Positions 40,301 through 47,494 of a stretch of DNA of 64,000 nt are shown here, in pieces. Position 1 is the first letter of the stretch. Every line of letters begins with the position of its first letter. The translations under genes and the position numbers were made by a program. This DNA is from Himantopus leucocephalus (lineage: Eukaryota > Chordata > Aves > Charadriiformes > Recurvirostridae). The stretch lies in contig RSEF01000031.1 of assembly GCA_003993805.1 (NCBI GenBank), positions 59,053,886 to 59,117,885 on the forward strand, written 5' to 3'. Below the pieces are notes generated by a model that had not been told where the DNA came from, did no database searches, and saw nothing but the letters and a program-made list of their open reading frames with translations.

Positions 40301-43300
40301 GAGTATTTTCCTGATTTAGAAATTAAAAACATTAGAACTGAAGAGCATTACTCTGATTTAGAAATGAAAAACAAAGGAGAGAAGAGTAACCAAAAAAAAC
40401 TCCTGTTCAGTTTTAAGAAGAGTTTCAATAGATGAAAGCATGAAATAGCATTGCCTTGTGAGAAAGCAAGAAACTAAGTTTAAGAGCTTGAAAATCTGCA
40501 GTTCTGTGAACTAATCAAACCTTCAAGTTCAACAAATTTTACTGTGGCTGGAGACATTTTGTATGCACTCTTTTTCATGCTCCTTTCTTGCTTCCCTCCC
40601 CGTCTGTCAATTACTGGTGGAATCTCAGAGTGCTGCTGGTGGTTCTCCTCCAGATCGAAGACTGGCACCCGCTGAAGGGTATAGTTTATGTTATGGTATG
40701 TGTTATTAACTCTGGATGCCTTGGAGCTTGGAGGGATCTTGTAAGTTTAGTGACAATTTCCACATATAGTATGACAAGTTCAAGGTGGTTGGCAAATCTT
40801 CATTAAGCCACTATGTCCTACAGGGTAGCTAAAGAAACACCCCCCTAAAAGGAATATTGAGAAAGGGTGACCCAGCTTCTAGGTGGGTAGAAGCTCATAT
40901 CAAAAGGAAGGGAGGAAGGACACAGCATGGCAGAAGAGATGATTAGCTTTCTTTGACTTTGGAATCATCACTGGAATTAAAGTTCTTCCTGTCTGACAAA
41001 GAAAAGAACTGCTAGTTATATATTAAACACAAAAATATTTTTTTTTCTAACTATAAAGCTATCCAACTCATGAACATCAGGTTTTGTTTTGCATTCTCAA
41101 CAGGAACAATCCTGAAAATCTCATGGAAAAAAATGCTCAGCTGAAAATTGAGTCCAAAATCCAAGAAACCACAAAATGCAAATCTCCCCTGCCTTGCTGG
41201 ACCTACATTCCCTTAAAGTTTAAAGTCTTTTCAGTGAATGTGTTCTGAATTAAAATTTGTAAAAAAAAGTCAAAGTTTTCACATGATTTCAGGTTTCATT
41301 GGAAAGGCTCTTTACAGATCTTATCCATGTGCTGATTTGTAGGCAAAACTGTTGCCCCAGTGGCTGTGCAGATGGTAACTGATATGCTGCATACTCCTAA
41401 ATCAAAGCCTACGCAACCTATTGAATACTCCTACATATGGTGAAATTCTACACTTCAATAATTGTATCAAAGTAGTGGACCAAAAATAAACAAAAGAAGG
41501 AATAACTAGCATCGTCTACCAATATTTCATTTCCTAGCTCTGCCCCGCCAACTGCACACCATCTTCATGGATAACTTGTGCTGCAAGAAAAGGGTCCACA
41601 TGTTAGATAAAAGAAACTACTGGTTTTAAGACAAGTTTCCTGTCCTCCCCAACAACTGTGGTTCTGCTTAGGAGGTAACTGATGAGATGAACATGACAGG
41701 TGTCATCTTCTTGTTGCATCATCATGAATCTGAAAGCTCATCCAACCCAAGAGACCACTTAAAAAAGCACTTTCTCAGGAGGGTCTTGCTGAAAAAAATG
41801 TGTGAAAAGTCTGTGTTAAAGACATATTCTCTAACTTCCTAAGACAGAGAAGATACAAATGGAGATCTGGACATTTGTTTTACTTTTCCATGGAACAAGC
41901 AGTTGACTTAACGACCCAACTTTTTATTGGTGGAATGGAAGACATCGTCTTATATAGTGGAAATCACAGACTGATTTTTGCTGACCTCTTTATTTTTGTT
42001 TGGTTGTCTCTAGTTTGAAACTCAACATTTGTAATCAAGGAAAGGAAGGAGAAAAAAAAGTGAAGCGTTATTGAAAAGGAGGTGTTTAGGTACTCTACAA
42101 TACTTGGGATTGGTTATGATACTGCCTCTGTTCTTCCTCTTTCTCCCTTCCTTTGTCACAATTGTCACGAATGTCTCTGGCTGCATGTGGCTGCTAGTGT
42201 GGGCCAAGAAGCTTTTGTTTGGTTTGCTTTTTAAAGTACAGAACAGTCAGTCTGTTCTTCTTTCTGTGGCACATCATCAACAATATTACAAAGAACAGGA
42301 GGGGGACATTGAAGCCAATTTCTGCACTTCAGCATAAAGCATGTGGCTCCTATTTTATTTTATGGAAGCTTTCTAGAGAGTGTTTTCAGGTAATTAGGAA
42401 AGTAAAGAACTGTTACAATTTTTACATAGTTATTCTGATGCCTCACATTTAAAACCATAAACAACAGTAAGGCGGTACAATGCATAAGCGCAAAAGCATA
42501 CAGAAAATAAGCATAGAAAATAAAATAGCAAAAAGAACAGATACTTTGCAGAAGAACAATCTCCCATCTTAATGAAAGCTTTTTAAAAAAAGCCTTAGTG
42601 TATTAAGTAAACATAGGCTAGTAGAGTATCTGCAAGTTTAACCAATCAAAAGCTAAAAGTAGTCCAATTAAAACTGTCACTGTAAACCTGCCAAAAGTCC
42701 TCCTGCACATTATACAGTGAAGAAAAGTTAAGATGCATTCTTAAGATTCCTTATGCTTTATAAATCCACAGCCATGCTCAGCTGGGAAACATTAAAAAAA
42801 AGGTTGGAATCCTTTTCAGAATAAATGATTTCAAAATAGCTGTTTTTCCTTTAAAGAACACACATTGCCTTTTGTTTCTGTCTGTCTTAAAGAACACCAC
42901 AATAGTAGAGCAGAGCAGACATATTTTAAAGAACAGGCTTGAGTTACTCAGGTCAAATTCTCCCTAAAATATATGTATGCATCTTCAATTATCTTCACAT
43001 ATACAGCAGATGGCTGCAGTCATCAGCTTATTTGCAGTGTATCTCACACCAACCCCTTTAAAAATTTATTTTACAAGTACCTGCTGATGATGTCAAAACA
43101 AAACTTTCTTTTGCAGCTGTGAAGTACCCATTTAAAGAAATCAGACTTTTATCATTTTTTCTGGCACTTAAAAGGTATGCTCACCCCATCAAAAGATCCT
43201 TTCATGTAGTAAGTGTAACTCTAAAATGATACGCCCACTATCTTTAGGAATAGATCAAAACAATTTTTAATGATACAAGCTATTGATAGAGGCAGAAATG

Positions 43301-46300
43301 CTGCATTTACTTTGTTCAATAGGTTACTAGGGCACTTGAAGTGGATGAAGTTGACTTGAATTACAAAAGAAAATTAAGATGACAATTTGATTTTGTCTGA
43401 AACAAATGAGAATTACAACTGAAAATAAGCAAAATGGAATAGTGTATCTTCATTTAGAGTTAGTTGAGCACACAAGTAAGCTGCACTCACATAAACCAGG
43501 ATTCTGATCCAATGTGCAGGTGCTGACATTGACTCTAACTACATTCCTCTATTCATCTTGCACTCAAAACCCAATGAATTCCTGCTTACTTTCTTCTCTT
43601 AATACAGAACAAAGGAAAGATATTCCAGAGGCACAAGGTGAATTACAGGATGATAACTGGCAGGAGTATAATACAACTGATCAACTTCCAACACAAACAC
43701 TGGGGTATCTTAGTCCTTTCTTGCACTGGTGACAGACAAGACCTTTCCCCCATCGTGTGCTTATGTATAGTCTGGATCCCTCCGTGTATCCTTATAAACC
43801 TCCCTGTGCAGGCATACAGCCATCACAGTCACTGTTAAACCTTTTCCTGAAGGAATTCTTTAGCTTCTAGTCACAAACCTGCCTGTGTCTATTCTCTGAA
43901 CAGAACTACCAACTGTCATGTTACATCAAGAGACTCTCTACATGTAATGAAAATCACATTTAAAAAAGCAGCATGGCCCTAATAAACAGCTATGATGCGT
44001 ATATCCACCGTGCTTAGTTCGCACCTCATGAAGAAACATCTCATGAGAACTGTGATATGCAGAACGCAAGTGAGAATATGAGAATACAAATGAAATCAAT
44101 ATAAATACTGCATTTTGTTTCTAGCTGAGAAATATTTGATAAGTACTCCTTTTGTCCACCTCACAAAATAAATATAACAGAGTTCAGATATGCTCTGACA
44201 ATTTTGAAACTTTTGTCCTAGAAAAATCAAGGGAGTTGGATAAAACCTGCATACCTTCTCTGAAAATAAAGAACTGTAAATTGTTGTTACTTCAACTGTA
44301 GACTTTGAATGCATTCTAGTAAAAGGACTTGTCCAAAAAACAGTAACAACAATCTTAACAGAATGTGATGACAAGTTTCTGTTTAATGACTCAAATGTCT
44401 ACTTCCTCTTTAGTAACTGAAAGTCAACATGAAAGAATTAAAGAACACTTAATTGACTGTAAGTTTCACCAAGGATTTATCCTGCAAAAATCCAAATATA
44501 CAGCCCCTCTCCAAACTGAAAAGTTTATGAAAGTTCAAAAAGCGATCAGCAAAATTCACGAAGAAAAAATTTGCTAAGAGCACTTGAGTGCAACAGACAT
44601 CACCTCAGAGTTGGTAAACTCTACTCACAAATTGTTGGTGAGCTGCGTTTTAGGGAAGCTTTACTGTGTCAGAACATTTGCCCTATTCTTACCTCTTTCC
44701 TGTGCATCTCTTGGGGCTGCTGCTGGAGACAAGGTTCAAGGTGAGTTTGACTGCTAGAGCTATTCTATGTCTTCAGCGAGAGGAGTTTTTCAATAGCCTC
44801 AAATGCATTCTGATCCAGGTTCATAGCCATAATCCCAAATACACCTTTTCACTCTCAACTAGATTAGCCATGGTATTCAGGGCATACAGAGAAACACAAG
44901 CACTGAGACATGAGACTCACCTGTGCATTCATGTTGTAGTCCTTTCCCATAGTATCCTTTTTCACAGATGCACTCAAACTGGCCAGTGTGAGTGCCGCAT
45001 TTGCAGCTTGCCATGATGTCGCAGCAGTTTTCATTTGCCTCACAGAGATATGAACAGTGCGATATATCTTCTTGGATATAGCTGCCAGAGGGCAGGTCTG
45101 AAATAGTACCAATTTATTAACAAAAAAAAAAATCCAAGCAAAAGTCCTCCCACAGCCTCACATTCTGTCATTACTGAAATGTTTCTTAAAAACTCTAGGT
45201 TCCAGTTCTAAGCAGTAGTGATGGAAGCATGAAGCTTTGAGTGTAGCCTTGCTACACTCAAAATGATAAAAAAAAAAAAAAAAAAAAAAGAAAATAAAGG
45301 AAAAGAAAAAAAGGCAAACAANCACTGAAATCCATGGTGCAAAGATCCTCAAATTTTCTCATTTGGCTTCATTTGAGTCTAATGCTGCCAGAATGCAGTC
45401 TCACTCCCAACAGAAGCTGCTGAGACAGCTTTTCCCAGCTTTAGTGGATGCCATCTTTGGCATTAGGAGAGCATTTGGTCACAGCATGTATAACCAGTTG
45501 GTTTTATTAAAAAAAATCTTTCCTTTGGCACATTCACGTAAACCAATTAAACCTTACCTGGAACAAACAAAATGACAGCAAAGCATACTACTTATGTAAA
45601 AGTAACATGCTTTTAAAAATTAAATGTAGCAAATAAATGCTAATGGCTAGTCTGACGCATGTTCTAAGCCTCAATCAAGAAGCACTGGCTTCCGAATGAA
45701 GGTCTAGTCATCTGTTCTCACTTGCTAGTCTAAACTTTCTCTATTTTTCAGGACAAACTTTTTTTTAAGAATACAGTAGATTAAAAAAGTATAAAACCAC
45801 AGTCCAAACTCTCTTCCCACCCCTTGCTCTTTCCAGTTTTACTGACTGTATAAGGTCATAAACATAAATTGTATTTACTCTTATACACAGCAATTTAAAT
45901 CAGTTCTGAACAGGCTAGCTCTTCTTGCCGTGTAGAACACCAAGAGGTACTAAGGCTAGTCCTGATGTGTGTACCAGATACCACTTTTGGACAACCATTA
46001 TCTGACCGCAAGGTTCATCTATTCAAGTGAAAGTTAAACTGAGCCAAGACCATAGCCTGTTCTTCATGGACAAAATGAAGAGTTGAATGGATGTAAGTAT
46101 GTATACACCAAGGAGGCGAATTTGGCTCACATTTTGTTGATGATGAGTAAATCAAACAAACAGTTTATCCTCTTAACTGAGGAACAAACACCTCTGCTAG
46201 AAAGTTAAGAGGAAAAATGAAAATAAAAATAAAAATAAAATAAAATAAAATAAAATAAAGGAATCAACACTACATGAAATGTAATAACAAGACAGTTCTG

Positions 46301-46617
46301 GAGATCTTTCTATTCAGACCCCTCTGCTCTCTGTAGACTTCTGATGTTAGTACATTAATACCTTCATGAAGAGCCCTGCGTGCCAGAGCTTCAAACTCAG
46401 TAAAACTGTGAAGAAGGTAACAGTGATCTTCTTTTGGATGGGATGCCATGTCATTCAGTTCTCGGATATTCCCCTGCCATATCCCGAAGGTGAAGATCTC
46501 CACTCCAAATTCACGCAAGGATGCTGCAATGGGTCTTGGGTCTCCCCCATTGGAATATCCATCAGTAATGAGAAATATCACCTTTGTGGCATTTCCACGG
46601 GCATGCCGTAATATTTG
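1193..46617 (-). CDS. SVEP1: SVEP1 (polydom), internal part of gene: 12 coding exons spanning about 45 kb
   Basis: The joined exons 46617-46362, 45097-44921, 19367-19209, 18960-18781, 14364-14185, 9579-9382, 6937-6819, 5414-5285, 4487-4380, 4146-4015, 2595-2401 and 1314-1193 give 652 codons with no stop. Domain order is vWA (C-terminal half), EGF-like, ephrin-receptor-like, CCP x3, HYR x2, CCP, linker, which is the N-terminal order of vertebrate SVEP1. All introns are GT-AG except one GC-AG. Known biology: SVEP1 is a secreted matrix protein that binds integrin alpha9beta1 and acts with the angiopoietin/TIE system in lymphatic vessel development. The integrin-binding CCP lies further downstream, outside the window. 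Missing here are exon 1 (signal peptide and N-terminal vWA, beyond 64000 or in unresolved sequence) and everything after the linker exon (before position 1). Identification is by recognition of the domain order and of residues shared with mammalian SVEP1; confidence is high. Confidence 0.96.
2401..2595 (-). CDS. SVEP1: SVEP1 exon: sushi/CCP domain 4
   Basis: This 195-nt phase 1-1 exon has acceptor ATTTTTCATAG and donor TCTT|GTAAGT. Protein begins [20 protein letters not shown], continues [20 protein letters not shown] and ends [16 protein letters not shown]. It is a CCP with six cysteines, a PVNG turn, CAEGYSF in mid-domain and a long C-terminal loop before the last Cys, all as in SVEP1 CCP4. 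NCT is a possible N-glycosylation site. The split codon joins to the next exon to read CSLNRFANHG. Confidence 0.95.
3414..3456. repeat. Two-copy AT-rich tandem repeat, unit about 21-22 bp
   Basis: Copy 1 (3414-3434) begins CTTAATACTTTATCTTTAAT and copy 2 (3435-3456) begins CTTAATACTTTTATCTTTAA. A shorter related word, ACATTTTATC, follows. This is a simple slippage-type repeat in an intron. Confidence 0.75.
4015..4146 (-). CDS. SVEP1: SVEP1 exon: HYR domain 2, second half
   Basis: This 132-nt phase 1-1 exon has acceptor TCAACTCTTCTAG and donor AAAG|GTTTGT. Protein begins [20 protein letters not shown], continues [20 protein letters not shown] and ends IVIK. It carries the same FPxGET.V.YTA.DPSGN..C.I.V pattern as HYR1. 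NRT is a possible N-glycosylation site. Only 233 bp of intron separate it from the first half of HYR2, the shortest intron in the window. Confidence 0.95.
4380..4487 (-). CDS. SVEP1: SVEP1 exon: HYR domain 2, first half
   Basis: This 108-nt phase 1-1 exon has acceptor TCAAATTCTGCAG and donor TCAG|GTGAGA. Protein reads [20 protein letters not shown], then [16 protein letters not shown]. As in HYR1 it has the D-x-x-P-P opening, one Cys, W-x-x-P and the DNS turn where the intron falls. It is the smallest exon in the window, and symmetrical, so it could be skipped in frame, although that would leave half a domain. Confidence 0.94.
4752..4876 (+). mobile_element. CR1 LINE fragment (3' end), plus orientation
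   Basis: The sequence contains GGTTGGACTAGATGATCT, then GGTCCCTTCCAACCTT, and ends with three direct copies of ATTCTATG (4852-4875), the octamer tail of avian CR1 elements. About 125 bp of the 3' end remain. It lies in the 797-bp intron between HYR1 and HYR2, antisense to SVEP1. Confidence 0.93.
5285..5414 (-). CDS. SVEP1: SVEP1 exon: HYR domain 1, second half
   Basis: This 130-nt exon enters in phase 0 and leaves in phase 1. The acceptor ends TAAAAG and the donor is ATTG|GTAAGT. Protein reads [20 protein letters not shown], then [20 protein letters not shown] and KVI. The PxG...V.YTA.D.SGN.ASC.F.V.V strand pattern is diagnostic for the C-terminal half of an HYR domain and completes the single disulfide with the Cys of the previous exon. 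Skipping this exon alone would break the frame, but skipping it with the preceding one (119+130=249 nt) would cleanly delete HYR1. Confidence 0.94.
5415..6818 (-). other. GC-AG intron of SVEP1 (within HYR1)
   Basis: This 1404-bp intron separates the two halves of HYR1. It starts GCAAGT and ends TAAAAG. No repeat or other gene was recognised in it. Confidence 0.8.
6813..6819 (-). other. Non-canonical GC splice donor (GC-AG intron in HYR1)
   Basis: On the minus strand the exon ends in G at 6819 and the intron begins GCAAGT at 6818-6813, giving AG|GCAAGT. This is the standard context for U2-type GC-AG introns. The matching acceptor at 5415 reads CTGTAAAAG|GTC, with adenines at -3 to -5, which is weak. 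Both sides keep phase 0 and join NSGDE to VSVHVTP, which matches the protein family. Confidence 0.85.
6819..6937 (-). CDS. SVEP1: SVEP1 exon: HYR domain 1, first half
   Basis: This 119-nt exon enters in phase 1 and leaves in phase 0. Acceptor is TCCTGGATCAG. Protein reads [20 protein letters not shown], then [22 protein letters not shown] (hyalin repeat) domains open with a D-x-x-x-P...C motif and a W-x-x-P strand followed by a DNSG turn, all present. NIS is a possible N-glycosylation site. The donor reads GATGAG|GCAAGT, a GC donor with otherwise good complementarity to U1; the nearest GT lies four bases further and would shift the frame, so the GC donor is the choice that keeps the protein intact. 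Confidence 0.93.
6938..9381. other. SVEP1 intron between HYR1 and CCP3
   Basis: This intron is 2444 bp. It includes a 168-codon plus-strand open frame (8167-8670) with no recognisable domain, judged to be chance. No mobile element was recognised. Confidence 0.6.
9382..9579 (-). CDS. SVEP1: SVEP1 exon: sushi/CCP domain 3
   Basis: This 198-nt phase 1-1 exon has acceptor TGGTCTTTTGTAG and donor AAAG|GTAGAG. Protein begins [20 protein letters not shown], continues [20 protein letters not shown] and ends [12 protein letters not shown]. It is a little longer than CCP1 and CCP2 and its PAGV turn departs from the PENG of its neighbours, as in the mammalian protein. Six cysteines are present. The split last codon joins in frame to the first HYR exon to read CKDIEAP, the characteristic CCP3-HYR1 boundary. 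Confidence 0.95.
9846..9890 (+). repeat. T-rich pyrimidine tract
   Basis: The run consists of T stretches with a few G and C (TTTTTTGGGGTTTTTTTTCC followed by more T and C). On the coding (minus) strand it is purine-rich. It lies about 265 bp inside the intron downstream of the CCP3 acceptor on the coordinate axis, so it is not that exon's own polypyrimidine tract. Confidence 0.6.
10890..10911. repeat. Perfect 9-bp inverted repeat with a 4-bp spacer
   Basis: The left arm CACAAACGT (10890-10898) and right arm ACGTTTGTG (10903-10911) are exact reverse complements around TAAC. Each arm keeps a CpG. It may be a site for a dimeric DNA-binding protein, or chance. Confidence 0.7.
11694..11706 (+). 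promoter_or_regulatory. CTCF-like motif (plus orientation)
   Basis: ACACTAGGTGGCA fits 12 of 14 positions of the CTCF core (CCASYAGRKGGCRS) when the next base is included. It forms the left arm of a perfect 10-bp inverted repeat (AGGTGGCATC at 11699-11708 against 11718-11727). This is motif evidence only. Confidence 0.35.
13103..13167 (+). mobile_element. CR1 LINE 3'-end fragment, plus orientation
   Basis: The fragment contains GGGGGTCGGACTAGATG, then GGTCCCTTCCAACCCTGACC and the terminal octamer-like words ATTCTGTG ATTCTGTG. Only the last 65 bp or so of the element can be recognised. Confidence 0.88.
13545..13825 (+). mobile_element. Alpharetrovirus-like solo LTR with 6-bp target-site duplication
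   Basis: The LTR body is 13551-13819 (269 bp), starting TGTAGG and ending GGCAACA, so it has the TG...CA ends of retroviral LTRs. It is flanked by GTCTGG on both sides (13545-13550 and 13820-13825), a 6-bp duplication as made by alpharetroviral integrase. Inside are CCAAT (13622-13626), a TATATATAA box (13678-13686), AATAAA (13703-13708) about 17 bp downstream, and a CCACCACATTGGTGT segment much like the R/U5 of avian leukosis-type LTRs. Neither a primer-binding site nor internal genes follow, so this is a solo LTR left by recombination. It is antisense to SVEP1. A second GTCTGGTG at 13565-13572 makes the left end slightly ambiguous. Confidence 0.87.
14185..14364 (-). CDS. SVEP1: SVEP1 exon: sushi/CCP domain 2
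   Basis: This 180-nt phase 1-1 exon has acceptor TTTACTTTTGCAG and donor GTGG|GTAGGT. Protein begins [20 protein letters not shown], continues [18 protein letters not shown] and ends [13 protein letters not shown] framework is complete: APENG after the first Cys, C-x3-[20 protein letters not shown] and the final Cys. NCS is a possible N-glycosylation site. It lies between two introns of more than 4 kb that hold CR1 fragments and an LTR. Length equals that of CCP1, consistent with exon duplication. Confidence 0.96.
14365..18780. other. SVEP1 intron between CCP2 and CCP1
   Basis: This 4416-bp intron contains a CR1 fragment at 15117-15189 and a run of CAA/AAT words around 16755-16780. Open frames here (for example 15405-15854, minus strand) show no known domain and are judged to be chance. 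Confidence 0.65.
15117..15189 (+). mobile_element. CR1 LINE 3'-end fragment, plus orientation
   Basis: GGGGGGTTGGACTAGATGAT is followed by TCCATTCCAACCTCTACC and ATTCTGTG ATTTTGTG ATTCTGTG. It is the terminal 70 bp or so of a CR1 element in the same orientation as the copies at 4.8 and 13.1 kb. Confidence 0.92.
18781..18960 (-). CDS. SVEP1: SVEP1 exon: sushi/CCP domain 1
   Basis: This 180-nt phase 1-1 exon is a complete CCP. The acceptor is a poor pyrimidine tract ending TTATATAG and the donor is AGAG|GTATGG. Protein starts [20 protein letters not shown], passes through [15 protein letters not shown] and ends [12 protein letters not shown]. The framework residues of the family are present: the first Cys with a PENG turn, CKAGFDLVG in mid-domain, and the G-x-W before the last Cys. 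Six cysteines are seen rather than the usual four, with a C-x3-C pair. CCPs are beta-sandwich modules forming the rod of this matrix protein. Confidence 0.96.
19209..19367 (-). CDS. SVEP1: SVEP1 exon: ephrin-receptor-like (GCC2/GCC3-type) module
   Basis: This 159-nt phase 1-1 exon has acceptor TTGTTCAACAG and donor GAAG|GTAAGT, a consensus site. The 52 full codons begin [20 protein letters not shown] and end VGQTCE. The CPPGTY...C..CP...PPGS...CxC pattern is the Tyr-kinase ephrin A/B receptor-like repeat found in SVEP1 and related secreted multidomain proteins. NHT (KNHTSPP) is a possible N-glycosylation site. The exon sits only 248 bp upstream of the CCP1 exon but 25.5 kb downstream of the EGF-like exon. 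Confidence 0.95.
19368..22721. other. 5'-distal part of the 25.5-kb SVEP1 intron, right of the ephrin-like exon
   Basis: No exon, RNA gene or mobile element was recognised in this 3.4-kb stretch. The 134-codon frame at 21064-21465 has no recognisable domain. Confidence 0.55.
22904..22909 (-). promoter_or_regulatory. Polyadenylation signal AATAAA in the minus-strand LTR
   Basis: TTTATT on the plus strand reads AATAAA on the minus strand. It sits upstream of the presumed R/U5 in the direction of SVEP1 transcription, so in principle it could act on SVEP1 transcripts. Confidence 0.5.
23182..23281. other. Assembly gap of exactly 100 N
   Basis: One hundred N are placed inside the LTR. A round 100 usually means a gap of unknown size. 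The flanks (GGGTCCCTCCCACGGGAGAC on the left, CTGCTGTGGCACCTGGAGCA on the right) suggest that an internally repetitive part of the LTR failed to assemble. Confidence 0.97.
35578..35597 (+). repeat. (GA)n microsatellite
   Basis: About ten uninterrupted GA units. It is purine-only on the plus strand and lies inside the large SVEP1 intron. Confidence 0.9.
37519..37548 (+). repeat. Perfect 15-bp tandem duplication
   Basis: AGGGAAAAAAGGGTA occurs twice in direct succession (37519-37533, 37534-37548) without a mismatch, so it is probably recent. Confidence 0.92.
39405..39507 (+). repeat. Direct repeat of 39 bp, 64-bp spacing
   Basis: Copies at 39405-39443 and 39469-39507 begin ATTTACATTTCT and end CATCACGATGTTATG, with 35 of 39 positions identical. 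The 25 bp between them are not part of the shared unit. This is a local segmental duplication in the intron. Confidence 0.88.
40291..40374 (+). repeat. Tandem duplication, 42-bp unit, two copies
   Basis: Copy 1 (40291-40332) and copy 2 (40333-40374) both begin TAGAACTGAAGAG and share CTGATTTAGAAAT and AAAAACA, differing at a handful of positions. Confidence 0.88.
44921..45097 (-). CDS. SVEP1: SVEP1 exon: EGF-like cysteine-rich module after vWA
   Basis: This 177-nt phase 1-1 exon has acceptor ACTATTTCAG and donor ACAG|GTGAGT. It encodes about 58 residues beginning [20 protein letters not shown]. Ten cysteines follow, with C-x3-C, CC, C-x-C and C-x-C spacing ([24 protein letters not shown]) ending HEC. 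The GYYG segment before the last cysteine is typical of EGF folds. It follows the vWA exon after a 1.26-kb intron and precedes the 25.5-kb intron. The role is structural, linking the vWA domain to the ephrin-receptor-like and CCP modules of the secreted protein. Residue identity with mammalian SVEP1 is strong. Confidence 0.95.
45236..45289 (+). repeat. 11-bp inverted repeat (5-nt loop) followed by a 22-A tract
   Basis: The left arm TTTGAGTGTAG (45236-45246) and right arm CTACACTCAAA (45252-45262) are exact reverse complements around CCTTG. After TGAT nearby, 22 adenines run from 45268 to 45289, then A-rich sequence to about 45313. Confidence 0.85.
46219..46259 (+). repeat. (AAAAT)n microsatellite
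   Basis: Units of AAAAAT (hexamer) pass into AAAAT (pentamer), about eight in all. It lies roughly 100 bp downstream (in SVEP1 sense) of the vWA exon donor. Confidence 0.92.
46362..46617 (-). CDS. SVEP1: SVEP1 exon: C-terminal half of vWA domain
   Basis: This 256-nt exon encodes fragment residues 1-85 plus one base. The acceptor is a pyrimidine tract ending CTCTTCCAG and the donor is GAAG|GTATTA. The protein starts [13 protein letters not shown], runs through [20 protein letters not shown] and ends ARRALHE. The Asp of LITDGYSN is the third metal-coordinating position of the vWA MIDAS. The other two motifs (DxSxS and the Thr loop) belong to the preceding exon, which is not seen. NAT in RGNATKV is a possible N-glycosylation site. 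The exon starts in phase 0 and ends in phase 1, the entry phase of all downstream modules. No methionine in it is a likely start, so it is internal. If translation ran past the donor it would stop shortly after, so splicing is required. Confidence 0.95.
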
Positions 46618-47480
46618 CTGGAAGAGAAAATGAAATTGCACGTCATCAAAGGGTTAGCAGGGTTGATCTGTACAACTTCTTCCATGATATGGCTCCTTTT
46701 ATTTGAATTACACAGCTAGATGAAGTCCTTGCTATAATGAAGATCAACCATCTGCAAGTAGAGCCTGTGGTTGGACAAGGCCAAACACTGATTCACACTT
46801 CAGAAGGTCACAGTCTGCACAACCACAGGAATCATGACATGATCTGAAGTAAGACACTTTTCACACTGTCTGATAAAGTCACCCATGCATCAGACAGCAA
46901 TGAGCCTAACCAGTGCTTTAGCAGCTTCGTTCAGACTGCAATTTGAATAGAAAATCTAGTGCACGACCCACGGGACCAAAGTTCAGATGCTGCCAACTGT
47001 CTGTCCTGGCAGTGGTGTGGATGCATATCAGCTTCCAGTTTGGTCCATGTTGCTTTTCTGTTCAGCACATGAATACCATTTGATCCCAAACTTCCTTAAT
47101 CATTCAGGTAGGTGAAAACTCACCAACCCCCACCATGAAAATGTGCTGCAAATGTCCCACAAATGGTGGCACACCCATTCTCATTATCACGGCTTTCAGG
47201 ATGTTATTTATGGGCAAATCCTCTCCAGTTTGTAAGGGGTAATGAAGAACAAAAAGTATATTATTAGGGATTATTTTGCTCAAAAAAATCCACAGATCTA
47301 TTGGAAAAATTGTTAGTCTTCTCCCAACAAGCATTTGGATTGTTGTTTATTTCAACCCCAGCATAGCATTCCTCATTTGACCCTGTTGAATAGCACTTTT
47401 CTGCCTTAGAACAGTTCGCCAAGATCACTTTAGCTTGTCTGTCATGGCCTCAAAAACTGCCCATAGTTCCTTCTACCCTG

Positions 47481-47494
47481 CTGCCACCTGCAGA
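47481..47494 (-). promoter_or_regulatory. CTCF-like motif (minus orientation)
   Basis: On the minus strand this reads TCTGCAGGTGGCAG, fitting 12 of 14 positions of the CTCF core CCASYAGRKGGCRS. It lies about 0.9 kb upstream of the vWA exon in SVEP1 sense. This is motif evidence only. Confidence 0.35.

Larger units (their letters stand above)
23611..44920. other. Main body of the 25.5-kb SVEP1 intron
   Basis: Over 21 kb I see no exon, tRNA or CR1 fragment. What can be seen are small tandem duplications (37519-37548, 39405-39507, 40291-40374), a GA microsatellite (35578-35597), an A tract at about 31914-31929 and a single N at 31960. Many short open frames occur with no family resemblance. Old, unrecognisable transposon remains and regulatory elements may be present. 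Confidence 0.55.
45098..46361. other. SVEP1 intron between the vWA and EGF-like exons
   Basis: This 1264-bp intron contains a perfect hairpin followed by a 22-A tract (45236-45289), a single N at 45322 and an A/T pentanucleotide microsatellite at 46219-46259. No exon was seen in it. Confidence 0.75.

Noticed and set aside
46270..46361. Continuation of the vWA reading frame past the exon ([13 protein letters not shown]...)
   Set aside because: A good donor (GAAG|GTATTA) ends the exon at 46362, and the next exon restores the known SVEP1 sequence. The extension is intronic.
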